A DNA stretch of 64,000 bases from JAGOUN01 sp040389005 (lineage in GTDB: Bacteria > Pseudomonadota > Gammaproteobacteria > JAGOUN01). Under the pieces are notes generated by a model. It ran no database searches. It worked only from the letters and a program-made list of their open reading frames with translations, and was not told the DNA's origin. The DNA is taken from assembly GCA_040389005.1 (NCBI GenBank), contig JAZKAS010000017.1, positions 1 to 64,000 of the forward strand, given 5' to 3'. The position numbers and the translations under genes were made by a program. Positions 53,198 through 62,501 of the stretch are shown one piece after another (the first letter of the stretch is position 1; every line of letters starts with the position of its first letter).

Positions 53198-55581
53198 TTA
53201 GAGGCGTAGAAAAACAACACGAACAGGATGCTACGCAGCTACTGCGTGATACACGGACGCTGGGTACAAAAATTAAGGATTTTTTAAAACAGCCTGCGCA
53301 AAGCGCGATTGTTTTTATTGTATTAGCAGCAATGGCGGGCGTTTTCCCTGCATTGGCTGATGTTGTATTAGTGATTGGCTTTGGTCTTTCTTTTTATTGT
53401 TTGTATGTTGCAAAACGTGCAGCGCTTCCCTTTAGAATGCCGATTCGTTCAAAAGCACTTGATTATAATGATCTTAAGCCTGGTGGTGGCGTTCGTCCGA
53501 ATGTTGCCCGAGGTATTTGTTTTGTCGGTAATGCAAAAAATAATAATGACGAGCTTTGGTTTAATAATGATGACATGCGTACGCACATGTTGATTTTTGG
53601 ATCAACGGGTAGCGGTAAAACAGAAGCGTTGATTTCTTTTGCTTTCAATGCATTGATGCAGGGTAGCGGTTTTATTTATGTCGATGGTAAAGGCGATAAT
53701 TCACTTTATGCAAAAATATTTTCTATGTGTCGTGGCATGGGTCGCGAAGATGATATTTTACTGATTAACTTTATGACCGGTGCGCGTGACGTTATCGGTG
53801 CGCAAGAAACCAAGCTTTCCAACACTATGAATCCTTTTTCCAGCGGTTCATCGAGTATGTTGATTGGCTTGGTCGTGAGTTTAATGGGCGAAAGCCAGTC
53901 GGGATCTCCCGACGGTGACATGTGGAAAAACCGTGCAATTAACTTCGTTGAAGCCCTGATGAAGTTGCTCGTGTATGTGCGCGATCAAGGAAAATTATTA
54001 TTGGACGCTAATTCTATTCGTAATTATTTTCACTTAGCGAAATTAGAACAGATTTGTATTGATCGACAATTTCCTGTCGATGGACAAGAGCCTTTTTCAA
54101 TTGCGGATGCGCCTGCATTAGTCATGGACCCGATTAATAATTATCTCATGAACTTACCGGGGTTTGATGTTAAGAAAAAAGGCAAACAAGTCTCACAAGT
54201 TTTAGAGCAACATGGTTTTATTACCATGCAATTAACTCGAACGTTCGGTTCATTAGCCGATACTTATAGTCATATTATTCGAACTAACGTGCCTGAAGTT
54301 GATATGGCGGATGTGGTATTGAATCGCCGTATTTTAGTGGTGTTATTACCAGCGCTAGAAAAATCGCCGGATGAATTATCCAATTTAGGTAAAATTATTA
54401 TTGCGACATTACGTGCGATGATGGCCTCTGGATTAGGCGATAGCGTTGAAGGGCGTTTTCAAGATGTGATTCAACGCAAACCGACAAATGCCCCGACGCC
54501 GTATATGTGTATTCTCGATGAGTACGGCTATTATGCGGTGAAAGGTTTCGCCGTGGTGCCAGCGCAGGCGCGTTCGTTAGGATTCTCGACAATTTTTGCG
54601 GGGCAAGATTTGCCAGCATTTCAAAAAGCGTCAAAAGAAGAAGCGGCCTCCATTGGTGCGAATACCAACATTAAAATTTGCATGAAATTAGAAGATCCAA
54701 CAGAAACGTGGGATTTCTTTAATAAAACCGCTGGTGAAATTTACGTGACGAAAGTCGATCACTTTCAAACCGATTCACAAAGCTTGATGAATAATTACTT
54801 AGATACGAAAAGTGCGTCTGCAGAAAAGCGTGGGCGTATTCATTTGTTAGATTTGAAAGATCAAGATGTCGGTGAAATGCATATTTTTTTCAAGTCTGAA
54901 ATTGTGCGTGCACGTGCATTTTTTGCGAACCCGACGATTGTTGATAGAATGCGGTTGAATCATTTTTTGAAAGTTGATAAACCGAATGTAAAAGAATTAG
55001 TAAAACAAGAACGGCAACTTATAAAATTCACTCAGCTTTTAGAGAAGCCTGTTATTTTTGATCAAGCCGCTGAACCTTCTGATAATATTATTACAATAGA
55101 AAAAATACTGTCTGCAGAAAAACAAAAAAATGGTATTGAGCGTAGCGTCGCTGCATTTCTCGCTTGTTGTGAAGGGTTGCAACCGGCTGCTTCAACAGAA
55201 GCAGGTACGAGTGCTCGATCAACAGCAACCGAAAGCGTCGCAGAACCTGTAATAGAAATTTCAGATCGTCTCAATGCCTTTGTTAGTGTACGTGTCACGG
55301 ATAACGTTCGGCCGTATTTCTCTGGCGAGCGTTATGATCAATTGTGTAAACCGTTGTTGTTGAAGCATCAAGTGAGAGAAAAAATAGAGCTCATTGAGCG
55401 ATTGATGGGGCGAAAAGCCAATCAGGCTAATAATATTGCGCTAGAAATGGTGCGAGATATTGAAGTTGCAACGGACTATCCTCCTGTTATTACAGTGCGG
55501 TTATCTGTTCCAGAATTGGTAGATATTACACAGCGCTTAACCACGATGGTTGAAGGGCAGGCAAAGAGCAGCGAAGAGTAA
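53194..55581 (+). CDS. icmO: Dot/Icm type IV coupling ATPase IcmO/DotL
   Basis: Coupling protein that receives substrates at the inner membrane. 795 residues (Legionella about 783). One or two membrane helices near residues 30-70 (IVFIVLAAMAGVFPALADVVLVIGF), Walker A FGSTGSGKTEALISFA (about 135-150), Walker B CILDEYGYYA (about 436-445), and FAGQDLPAFQKASKEEAASIGANTN. The region after about residue 600 is variable and lower in conservation; in Legionella the equivalent tail binds IcmS/IcmW and LvgA. Coupled to icmP and followed 14 bases later by icmN. Confidence 0.96.
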   Translation: MIRGVEKQHEQDATQLLRDTRTLGTKIKDFLKQPAQSAIVFIVLAAMAGVFPALADVVLVIGFGLSFYCLYVAKRAALPFRMPIRSKALDYNDLKPGGGVRPNVARGICFVGNAKNNNDELWFNNDDMRTHMLIFGSTGSGKTEALISFAFNALMQGSGFIYVDGKGDNSLYAKIFSMCRGMGREDDILLINFMTGARDVIGAQETKLSNTMNPFSSGSSSMLIGLVVSLMGESQSGSPDGDMWKNRAINFVEALMKLLVYVRDQGKLLLDANSIRNYFHLAKLEQICIDRQFPVDGQEPFSIADAPALVMDPINNYLMNLPGFDVKKKGKQVSQVLEQHGFITMQLTRTFGSLADTYSHIIRTNVPEVDMADVVLNRRILVVLLPALEKSPDELSNLGKIIIATLRAMMASGLGDSVEGRFQDVIQRKPTNAPTPYMCILDEYGYYAVKGFAVVPAQARSLGFSTIFAGQDLPAFQKASKEEAASIGANTNIKICMKLEDPTETWDFFNKTAGEIYVTKVDHFQTDSQSLMNNYLDTKSASAEKRGRIHLLDLKDQDVGEMHIFFKSEIVRARAFFANPTIVDRMRLNHFLKVDKPNVKELVKQERQLIKFTQLLEKPVIFDQAAEPSDNIITIEKILSAEKQKNGIERSVAAFLACCEGLQPAASTEAGTSARSTATESVAEPVIEISDRLNAFVSVRVTDNVRPYFSGERYDQLCKPLLLKHQVREKIELIERLMGRKANQANNIALEMVRDIEVATDYPPVITVRLSVPELVDITQRLTTMVEGQAKSSEE

Positions 55582-55595
55582 GGAATGAGTAAAGC

Positions 55596-56135
55596 ATGAA
55601 TAAATTATTTTACCTGACGACAACAATTTTGCTATCGATAATGTTGCAAGCTTGTTCAACAGAAAACAGTTTTTTCGATTCGCCTGTGACGTATTTTTTT
55701 GCAAAAAATAAAACTGCTATACAGGCATTGGGAGCTGATGGCGTTAGCGTGATGCGATTAGGTGATGCGATCACGATTATTATCCCTTCGCAGTCGTTGT
55801 TTAAAGGTTATTCAGTGCAAGTGTCTTCTTCGGGAAAAAACATTTTGGAAGAGGTAACGAAGTTGCTTGAGCCGATGAATAAAGTGAAAATCACCGTGTC
55901 AGCTTATGCGGAATCGATGGCGCAAACGAAAAAAGACTTAATGATGACGCAGTGGCAAGCACAAACAGTGAGTAATTATTTTTGGGATAATCATGTCAAC
56001 GCTCGCATGATCTACGCTATTGGGTATGGTGGCGGACATCCTGTTCAATATGCGCCCAACAAAGCGATCAACAATATCGTCGGGGATCATGATAATTATC
56101 GTGTGGAAATTACGTTAAAAGATTATGTGCAGTAA
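55596..56135 (+). CDS. icmN: Dot/Icm outer-membrane lipoprotein IcmN/DotK
   Basis: 179 residues. Lipoprotein signal peptide with lipobox LQAC, then an OmpA-C-like peptidoglycan-binding domain (FKGYSVQVSSSGKNILEEVTKLLEPMNKVKITVSAYA ... MIYAIGYGGGHPVQ). Part of the outer-membrane core of the secretion system, with DotC, DotD and DotH. In Legionella icmN is followed by icmM, then icmL; here the 200 bases after it hold a palindromic repeat and no icmM. Confidence 0.9.
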   Translation: MNKLFYLTTTILLSIMLQACSTENSFFDSPVTYFFAKNKTAIQALGADGVSVMRLGDAITIIIPSQSLFKGYSVQVSSSGKNILEEVTKLLEPMNKVKITVSAYAESMAQTKKDLMMTQWQAQTVSNYFWDNHVNARMIYAIGYGGGHPVQYAPNKAINNIVGDHDNYRVEITLKDYVQ

Positions 56136-56164
56136 TAGAGTTTCTTTAAACATCCCGTAGGGAC

Positions 56165-56237
56165 GTCATTGCGAGCGTAGCGCGGCAATCCATCCGAAAA
56201 AAGCTTAAGATGGATTGCTTCGAGTACTCGCAATGAC
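56165..56237. repeat. Long palindromic repeat between icmN and icmL
   Basis: GTCATTGCGAGCGTAG...GGCAATCCATC, a short AT centre with AAGCTT, then GATGGATTGCTTCGAGTA...CTCGCAATGAC. Arms of about 30 bases pair almost completely. This is the widespread 'GTCATTGCGAGC' type hairpin seen in many intracellular proteobacteria such as Rickettsia. It fills most of the 200-base intergenic region; after it is the strong ribosome-binding site AGGAGGTGGT for icmL. Confidence 0.9.
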
Positions 56238-56335
56238 CAACATGAGTTTCGAATGAACTCTAATATACACAGAGCAGATTTTTAGTTTACCCTAAGATAT
56301 TTATATGCTCTTATATGGGTTAGGCAGGAGGTGGT

Positions 56336-56956
56336 ATGACAGAAGAGTCACTTGAGCTAGTGCGGCTCCGAAATAACTTTTATCGAGACAATTATCGTCG
56401 TGTGATGAAATTGTTGCTGATTATGTCGCTGGTGATGGTGATTTTAGTCTTAACAATGGCATATTTGTTCACACATCGATCAGAGCCAAAATATTTTGCC
56501 ACGACACAATCGGGGCGGGTGTTACAATTAGTGCCTTTAAGCAGCCCAATGTTATCCACGGAAGCACTGCTCAGTTGGGCGAGCCAGGTAGCGATGGGAT
56601 CGTATACATATAATTTTGCGAATTATCGACAAAAAATACAGTTGCAAGAAAATAATTTTACCAGTGATGCTTGGCAACAATTTTTGGTACAGTTAAAAGA
56701 TTCGGGCAATCTTCAAGCAGTTGATCAAAGAAAGATCAATGTGAGCGCGGTGGTTTCGGCGCAACCCGTTGTTGTATATCAGGGGATGTTAGATGGGCGC
56801 TTTGCGTGGAAAGTACAAGTTCCATTGCTGGTGACGTTTGTGAGTGCGAGTGATCGCTATCAGCATAATTATATGGTGACTATGGTGATTGTACGTGTTT
56901 CTACCGTGCAAAATCAAAATGGTGTGGCAGTAGCGCAATTTCTTGTGAGTGGTTAA
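56336..56956 (+). CDS. icmL: Dot/Icm inner-membrane protein IcmL/DotI
   Basis: 206 residues. Short cytoplasmic start (ESLELVRLRNNFYRDNYRRVMK), one membrane helix (LLLIMSLVMVILVLTMAYL), then a periplasmic VirB8-like domain with RVLQLVPLSSPMLSTEALLSWASQ, YNFANYRQ, NFTSDAWQQFLVQLKDSGNL and VVVYQG...WKVQVPLLVTF. In Legionella, DotI pairs with DotJ (IcmM); no icmM is present here, so DotI may act alone as in Coxiella-type systems. The start is decided by AGGAGGTGGT. Ends directly before the GTG of icmK. Confidence 0.94.
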   Translation: MTEESLELVRLRNNFYRDNYRRVMKLLLIMSLVMVILVLTMAYLFTHRSEPKYFATTQSGRVLQLVPLSSPMLSTEALLSWASQVAMGSYTYNFANYRQKIQLQENNFTSDAWQQFLVQLKDSGNLQAVDQRKINVSAVVSAQPVVVYQGMLDGRFAWKVQVPLLVTFVSASDRYQHNYMVTMVIVRVSTVQNQNGVAVAQFLVSG

Positions 56957-57937
56957 GTGGTTAATAAGACGCGAATACAAATAGGTTGGTTAAGTTTTTT
57001 GTTGGTGCTTGCGCCGCTGAGTATATTTGCACAGGCGTCGGAGGGATCTAATGCTTCGGTAGACCAATTTAAGCAATGGCTACAAGAGCAAGATCAAAAA
57101 AATGAAGCATCACTAAAGCAGTATCAGGCTCCTGTGGCAGCAGCAGGTAGCACTTCGGCAGAAAGTGAAATAGCTAAAGCAGCTTTTAGTGAGTTACTGG
57201 GAAAGACGATGCCAATGACGCCGGCACAAATTCATGATTTTAAAAAAGCGGTCGATACAACGCAGCGTGCAGTGGCAACGCCCGCCAATGCGCCGCCAAA
57301 GCCAATGTCGTCGACATTGTTAGTAAGCTTGGCGCCGGGAGAGCAGCCTCCTGCGATTAAGATGTCGCAAGGATTTATTAGTTCTTTAGTATTTGTCGAC
57401 GCTTCTGGTGCTGCGTGGCCGATCCAAGCTTACGACTTGGGGAATTCACAAGCCTTTAATGTACAATGGGATGCCACCACGAATGTGATGATGATTCAGC
57501 CGTTGCAAGCTTATACGTATGCCAACTTAGCTGTACGTTTGAAGGGATTAGCGCCGCCAGTGATGTTAACCCTAGTGCCTGGTCAATCAGTGGTGGATTA
57601 TCGTGTTGATGTCACGGTGATGGGCCAAGGTCCCAATAGTTCTGGCATGGAAAGCCGAGTGGGGTTGCCTAAAGATGCGAGTGCGGCACTATTGGGTGTG
57701 CTCGATGGCATTCCACCTGAAGGGAGTAAAACGTTAACGGTTTCGGATGGTTCTGGGGAAGCCTGGTTGAGTGGTGGAGTGATGTATTATCGATCACGTT
57801 ATACCGTTCTTTCACCCGCTTGGTTGGACAGTATGCAAAGCCCGGATGGCATGCATGCTTACCAACTTCCAGTGACGCCATTATTGTTAATTTCTAAGTT
57901 GGGTAAGCCCGTCGAAGTAGGTATACAAGGTGATTGA
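56957..57937 (+). CDS. icmK: Dot/Icm outer-membrane core protein IcmK/DotH
   Basis: 326 residues, GTG start directly after the icmL stop. Signal peptide ending SIFAQA, then a polar, Gln-rich stretch and the conserved C-terminal domain: PKPMSSTLLVSLAPGEQPPAIKMSQGFISSLVFVDASGAAWPI, AFNVQWDATTNVMMIQPL, YANLAVRLKGL.PPVMLTLVPGQ, DYRVDVTVMGQGPN. Forms the outer-membrane ring with DotC and DotD and the periplasmic ring with DotG. Legionella IcmK is a little longer (about 360). Confidence 0.95.
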   Translation: MVNKTRIQIGWLSFLLVLAPLSIFAQASEGSNASVDQFKQWLQEQDQKNEASLKQYQAPVAAAGSTSAESEIAKAAFSELLGKTMPMTPAQIHDFKKAVDTTQRAVATPANAPPKPMSSTLLVSLAPGEQPPAIKMSQGFISSLVFVDASGAAWPIQAYDLGNSQAFNVQWDATTNVMMIQPLQAYTYANLAVRLKGLAPPVMLTLVPGQSVVDYRVDVTVMGQGPNSSGMESRVGLPKDASAALLGVLDGIPPEGSKTLTVSDGSGEAWLSGGVMYYRSRYTVLSPAWLDSMQSPDGMHAYQLPVTPLLLISKLGKPVEVGIQGD

Positions 57938-57939
57938 TT

Positions 57940-60389
57940 GTGGCAAAATTTAGTTTTAGTCAAATTATAAAAGCAGGTGATGCCAAGCAGCGAATTCTGC
58001 TGATTGTTGTCGTTGTGCTTGTGCTGCTACTAGTGCTTTTTTTGTTAAGTAAACTGATTAATTTCGGTGGTAATGCTGCAGGGGATTCGCATGTTTCGGG
58101 TGTGCCCAGTATTACTTCTGTGCAAGGAGGTAAAGTCTCTCCTGAGTATGAGCGAGCACTGAATGCAAGCAATGCCCAAAAAGCAGAATATGCAAAAAAT
58201 ACAGGCACTAGCACGATCCCTACTTTAATCAACACGGGTGTCAATGATCTTGTTCCTGCAACGATCGGCTGCACGAATTGTTGCAACAGCTGTGGAGGGG
58301 AGTCAACCTCTCAAATGCTGGGCACTTTGTTGAACTCGGGCCAAATCTCTTCTTCTACTGCCGATCTTTTAAATAGTTTGGCGGGTCAAAATTTATCTCC
58401 AGAAGATTATGAAGCAGCGCTTGCACGTATGGTACGTGAAGGCAAAATCTCACCGGAAGAAGCGCGACGCTTATTGGCCGCGTATAAACAAAGTTATCAA
58501 GACAAAATCGCGGCTGCAGGTGCAGCAGATCTTGATCCTCTTGTAAAACAAGGTGTGCTTTCAGTGAGCGCTGCGAGTGCTTTATTAGATCAGCAAAAAA
58601 AACCAGCTTCTTTGGAAGAGTATAATCAAGCCTTGTCAAATATGATTAGAAATGGGCAGCTTGGAAGCNNNNNNNNNNAAGCGATACCGCAAAATTACTA
58701 CAACAGAAATATGAGCAGCAGCAAAAGAAACGTTTAGCGGCGGAAGCCGCCGGACAACTTGCCAGTATGAAAGCCGGTGGCGAGCTATCCTCTGAAACGG
58801 CTGCGATGTTGACAGCCTTGCAAGCGAGCGGTTTATCGCCGAGTGATTATGCTGCATCATTGGATAAACTGGTTCGCGAAGGGAAACTGTCCTCTGAAGA
58901 AGCAAAACGATTGTTAGCACAGTATAATAAACTGCACGGTATCACCGATGGAACTAACCAAGGCCCCTCGGGTATGGAGCTTTCTAAAGAGCAAGGAGAT
59001 GCCTTAAAAGCGTTACAGCAAGCAAATGTTTCTGTTGCAGAGTTTGCCGCTAAGTTAGAGCAATATGCGAGAGCCGGTGAGATTTCTACGGATACGGCAA
59101 GCCGATTGCTGGCAGCCTATCAAGAAGAATATAGTGCAAAGCAATTAGGAGACACCGCAAGAGCGAAGCGAGCTGCAGATTCGAAAGATCAATTGATTGA
59201 TGCATTGGAATCGAAGCCTAAAATTCCCAGTGATGTGGCAGATCAGTTGTCCACCCTACGCAATGGTTCGGCTTCACTGTCTGATTATGCGAGTGAATTA
59301 CAGCGATTAGTGGATGCCGGCCTAATTTCACCTGAAACAGCGCGCGCATTGTTAGCCGCATATAAACAACAACTGGCGACTGGTGGGTTTGCGACCAATG
59401 GCAATGGAGCATCATTCTCAGGTTTATCAAGTCCTGCGCTTGATATTAATTTGGGCGGCAGTGGTAATGCCAAATTAGATCGCGTAGCGCAGGCAGGTTA
59501 TGCGCAACAATCCGCGCAAGCGCAACAGCGTCAAGAGTATGCTGCGGCATCGGCTTTTCAAAAACAAAGCCAGCAAGCAGCGGCTTCTCAGGAAGCGCAA
59601 GTTCAACAATTGTCTGCACAAATGTTTTCGTATGCACAACAAGTATTTACACCGATTATTACAACACCTGTGCAAATGGTTGTAGCGGGTGCCAGTGATA
59701 ATAGCGCAGGAGTTAGTGGCAATGTTAATGGCGCTGAAGGCACAGCAGGCGCAAGCGCCGCAGGAGGCGCGGGCCCAGCGATTATTAAAGCGGGTTCGGT
59801 GTTGTATGCTGTTTTAGATACCGCTGTCGATAGCGATTATCCAGATACCCCTGTCATGGCAACGATTGTATCAGGCGAATACAAAGGAGCGAAATTACTG
59901 GGATCAATTAAAACTGTGAAAGATGGTCAGCGTGTGATGCTTGCCTTTAATTTAATGACCATGGATGCTTGGCCAACGGGTACTTCTGTAAATGCATTTG
60001 CGATTGATCCTGATTCTGCGCGTTCAGCAGTTGCAACCAGCGTTGATAATCATTATATGTTACGTTATGGCACTTTATTTGCGTCTTCATTTTTGCAAGG
60101 CTTGGGTCAGGCAGTACAAACTTCTGGAACAACTGTTAGTTCAGATAGCGGTGTTGTAACAGAGTCGACAGCAGATTTAAATACACAGGAAACGATTCTT
60201 GTCGCCCTTGGACAGGTGGGTCAAAACGCTTCTACTGAAATAGGCAAGTTGCAAAATACACCACCTACTGTGAAGGTCAAGGCAGGTATAGGTATCGGTA
60301 TTTTGTTTATGGCAGATGTGCATGCAGCAGCAGGCGCGCCGACACAGGCGGCCACAGGCGGATTGTCGTCTACAACGAACGGTCAATGA
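57940..60389 (+). CDS. icmE: Dot/Icm core protein IcmE/DotG, split by an assembly gap
   Basis: About 816 residues. GTG 57940 is the likely start (MAKFSFSQIIK), 2 bases after the icmK stop. One N-terminal membrane helix (ILLIVVVVLVLLLVLFLLSKL). The middle (about 58310-59370) is at least five diverged repeats of about 60 residues with the pattern S..dYe..L..mVreGkIS.E.ArrLLAaYk. After a Gln/Ala-rich coil there is the VirB10/TrbI-like C-terminal domain (KAGSVLYAVLDTAVDSDYPDTPVMATIVSGEYKGAKLLGSI ... MLAFNLMTMDAWPTGTSVNAFAIDPD ... LRYGTLFASSFLQGLGQA). The 10-N gap at 58669 shifts the frame; SDTAKLLQQKYEQQQ after it continues the same repeats. Forms the channel core. Confidence 0.95.
58669..58678. 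other. Assembly gap (10 N) in icmE
   Basis: Run of 10 N. The reading frame changes across it, so the real size is not 10 modulo 3. It lies within the icmE repeat region, which may explain the failed assembly. Confidence 0.99.
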
Positions 60390-60404
60390 TTTAAAAAGGA
60401 GAAC

Positions 60405-61301
60405 ATGATGAGCGAAAAAGATAAGCTGTCGTTTAATGAAGGTGAAGAAGAAGAGTTTCACATTACAGATGAAGATATTGATCGTGAATTAGCAGCGATG
60501 GAGACGGATCATCTTTCTCCGCCTTCTGATGAAGCTTCTTCAGAAGCAACAATGGACAAACCGCCCGCAAAAAATCGTTTTGCTATCTTGAAGCAACTCA
60601 AGCGTAAGCATTGGATTATCATTGTCGCTATCATCATTATTTTACTTGTTGGTTTGTTGAAGATGGTTGGAAGCAGTCAATCGGAAGCCTCGTTTGGTCA
60701 AATCACTCCTGTTGTGCCAGTGACCTCGAATTCTGCAGAGCTTGCTACAAAAAAATCCTCTGCTGATTTAACTAAAGCCGTTTTTGAATCGAGTACTTCA
60801 ACACCTAAAACAACAGCATCAGCCTCTCTTTTGCCAGCTCCGACACTCTCTGCACCTCCTTCTGCAGTGGCAAAAACAGATTTGACAGCAGGGGGAAGTA
60901 ATGACGCTAAGTTAACACAAATGCTAGAGGCAATTCAGCAGCAAAATCAGTTGCTGACACAACAACTCACGGCGTTGTCGAGTCGTGTTGTGGGCTTAGA
61001 ATCGAATCTCACGCAATCTAGCCAAGCAGTACAAGGATTATCACAACAAATGGGAGCCTTAAAAAAGGTGGAAACGCCTCCCACTCCTTTACCACAGTTA
61101 ACGCAATCTGTTGCTACGGGGCCTCAATATACGGTTGAAGCAGTTGTTCCGCAGCGAGCTTGGTTGCAAGCGGGCGATGGTAGCACAGTGACAGTGATGA
61201 TAGGCGATGACGTTCCGGGATTAGGCGCTGTTGTGTCAATTGATCCTTATTCGGGTAATGTGACAACTGCATCTGGAACGGTTATTAAATATGGTAGCTA
61301 A
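60405..61301 (+). CDS. icmG: Dot/Icm inner-membrane protein IcmG/DotF
   Basis: 298 residues. Acidic cytoplasmic N-terminus (EGEEEEFHITDEDIDRELAAME), one membrane helix (HWIIIVAIIIILLVGLLKMV, about 66-85), Ser/Thr/Ala/Pro-rich linker, periplasmic coiled coil (LEAIQQQNQLLTQQLTALSSRVVGLESNL) and a C-terminal globular part with YTVEAVVPQRAWLQAGDGSTVTVMIGDDVPGLGAVVSIDPYSGNV, the conserved IcmG/PilP-like end. Ribosome-binding site AAGGAGAAC; MM start leaves 60408 as an alternative. Overlaps icmC by 11 bases. Confidence 0.93.
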   Translation: MMSEKDKLSFNEGEEEEFHITDEDIDRELAAMETDHLSPPSDEASSEATMDKPPAKNRFAILKQLKRKHWIIIVAIIIILLVGLLKMVGSSQSEASFGQITPVVPVTSNSAELATKKSSADLTKAVFESSTSTPKTTASASLLPAPTLSAPPSAVAKTDLTAGGSNDAKLTQMLEAIQQQNQLLTQQLTALSSRVVGLESNLTQSSQAVQGLSQQMGALKKVETPPTPLPQLTQSVATGPQYTVEAVVPQRAWLQAGDGSTVTVMIGDDVPGLGAVVSIDPYSGNVTTASGTVIKYGS

Positions 61302-61938
61302 CAAACAACGTACATCGCTGTTTACATATAATTTACTCCCGCGTCACCCCAGCGTAAGCTGGGGCTCAGTCTTTTTTATTCCCTCCCTTTTACTCACAAG
61401 CTGCGGCAGTGTGCCGAATGCGTCCTCGCTCACTGTGCAGCAGATGATTGTTAACATTGCGAATACAATGCCCAGTTTATTAGCAATGTTTTCTGCGTTG
61501 GCCTATGTTTTAGGATTTCTTTTAGTGCTTAAGGGTGTGTATAAATTGAAAGAATACGGAGAAATGAGAACGTCAATGTCCAGTCAAACCAATCTTTGGC
61601 CGCCTCTGATTACCCTTGCAATCGGTACCATGTTGATTTTTTTTGTTTCAACGTATCAGATTGGCTTGCAGACGTTATTTGCCTATAGTTCACCACTTGC
61701 CTATAGTGAAGGTTCAGATAGCACCGAAGATTTAGTGACTGCTGTAGTTTCTATTATGCAAGTGATTGGGGTGATTGCGTTTATTCGCGGCATGCTTCTA
61801 TTGAATAGTGCGGGAAGTCCAGGGGCTCAACCAGGCACCATTGGCAAAGGCTTGACGTTTGTGATTGGCGGTTTATTAGCCATTAACATTTATGGAAGTT
61901 TCCAAGTATTGGCAAATACATTAACCGGAGCAGGTTAA
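61291..61938 (+). CDS. icmC: Dot/Icm membrane protein IcmC/DotE, with hairpin repeat in the N-terminal region
   Basis: 215 residues. Hydrophobic protein with FFIPSLLLTSC as signal/lipobox-like region, then four hydrophobic segments: MFSALAYVLGFLLVLKGVY, PLITLAIGTMLIFFVSTY, VVSIMQVIGVIAFIRGMLLL, GLTFVIGGLLAINIYGSF. KLKEYGEMRTSMSSQTNLWPP is the conserved loop. The N-terminus MVANKQRTSLFTYNLLPRHP.. is longer than usual, and residues about 17-25 (LPRHPSVSWG) are encoded by a hairpin repeat (61342-61364). Overlaps the icmG end. Confidence 0.92.
   Translation: MVANKQRTSLFTYNLLPRHPSVSWGSVFFIPSLLLTSCGSVPNASSLTVQQMIVNIANTMPSLLAMFSALAYVLGFLLVLKGVYKLKEYGEMRTSMSSQTNLWPPLITLAIGTMLIFFVSTYQIGLQTLFAYSSPLAYSEGSDSTEDLVTAVVSIMQVIGVIAFIRGMLLLNSAGSPGAQPGTIGKGLTFVIGGLLAINIYGSFQVLANTLTGAG
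61342..61364. repeat. Short hairpin repeat within the 5' end of icmC
   Basis: CGTCACCCCAGC GTAA GCTGGGG: perfect 7 bp stem CCCCAGC/GCTGGGG with a GTAA loop. It looks like the common 'GTCATCCCAGC-GAAA-GCTGGGA' type dispersed repeat of proteobacteria. Confidence 0.75.
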
Positions 61939-62021
61939 CATATCATGGTGCACAAGAATCTACTTGCGTCCACATCCGTGTATTAGTTAAGATTGAAGTA
62001 ATTATGAAAGAGGACACTGAA

Positions 62022-62423
62022 ATGGGAAATCAACTTAAAGTCAATGTTGCAAGCTGGATAAAAGCAATATTTGTTTTGTTTGTGATGGCAGGAGCGCTTT
62101 TTTCAGGCGCTGTTTATGCAGACGACGCCATTGACATTGGAACGGTTGCAGGTAATGTGACGGATACTTTTCAAGAAATAGCGCAATTAATCACAGCAGC
62201 TTCTTATGTTGCAGGGTTAGGGTTTGCGGTAGGTGCCATTTTGAAATTTAAAGCTCACAAAGATAACCCACAACAAATTACCGTCGGTGTGCCGATTGCT
62301 TTAATGTTTGTAGCTGCAGCACTTATCTTTTTGCCTTCTATGTTCGATGTCGCAGGCGGCACGTTGTTCGGTTCTTCTAGCGCAATATCTGCAGGTATTA
62401 CAGGGATTACGACTTTCTCATAA
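62022..62423 (+). CDS. icmD: Dot/Icm membrane protein IcmD/DotP
   Basis: 133 residues, matching the Legionella length (about 132). ATG 62022 (MGNQLKVNVASW) is chosen over ATG 62004 since AAAGAGG lies 8 bases before it. Signal-like helix (IFVLFVMAGALFSGAVYA), then two more hydrophobic segments (LITAASYVAGLGFAVGAILKF, VGVPIALMFVAAALIFLPSM) and a C-terminal GTLFGSSS. Related in layout to IcmC. It follows a 65-base intergenic stretch with no clear signal. Confidence 0.92.
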   Translation: MGNQLKVNVASWIKAIFVLFVMAGALFSGAVYADDAIDIGTVAGNVTDTFQEIAQLITAASYVAGLGFAVGAILKFKAHKDNPQQITVGVPIALMFVAAALIFLPSMFDVAGGTLFGSSSAISAGITGITTFS

Positions 62424-62501
62424 ATTTGGTTTTGCCGGATTGTGTGAAAATGAGGGCAATTTCTTGTGGTTGCCCTTTTACATTGAGAGGCTTGATAAAC
62501 T

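Noticed and set aside
58767..60389. Independent 540-residue gene starting at 58767
   Set aside because: The frame is open back to the 10-N gap and continues the icmE repeats, so it is the second part of icmE.
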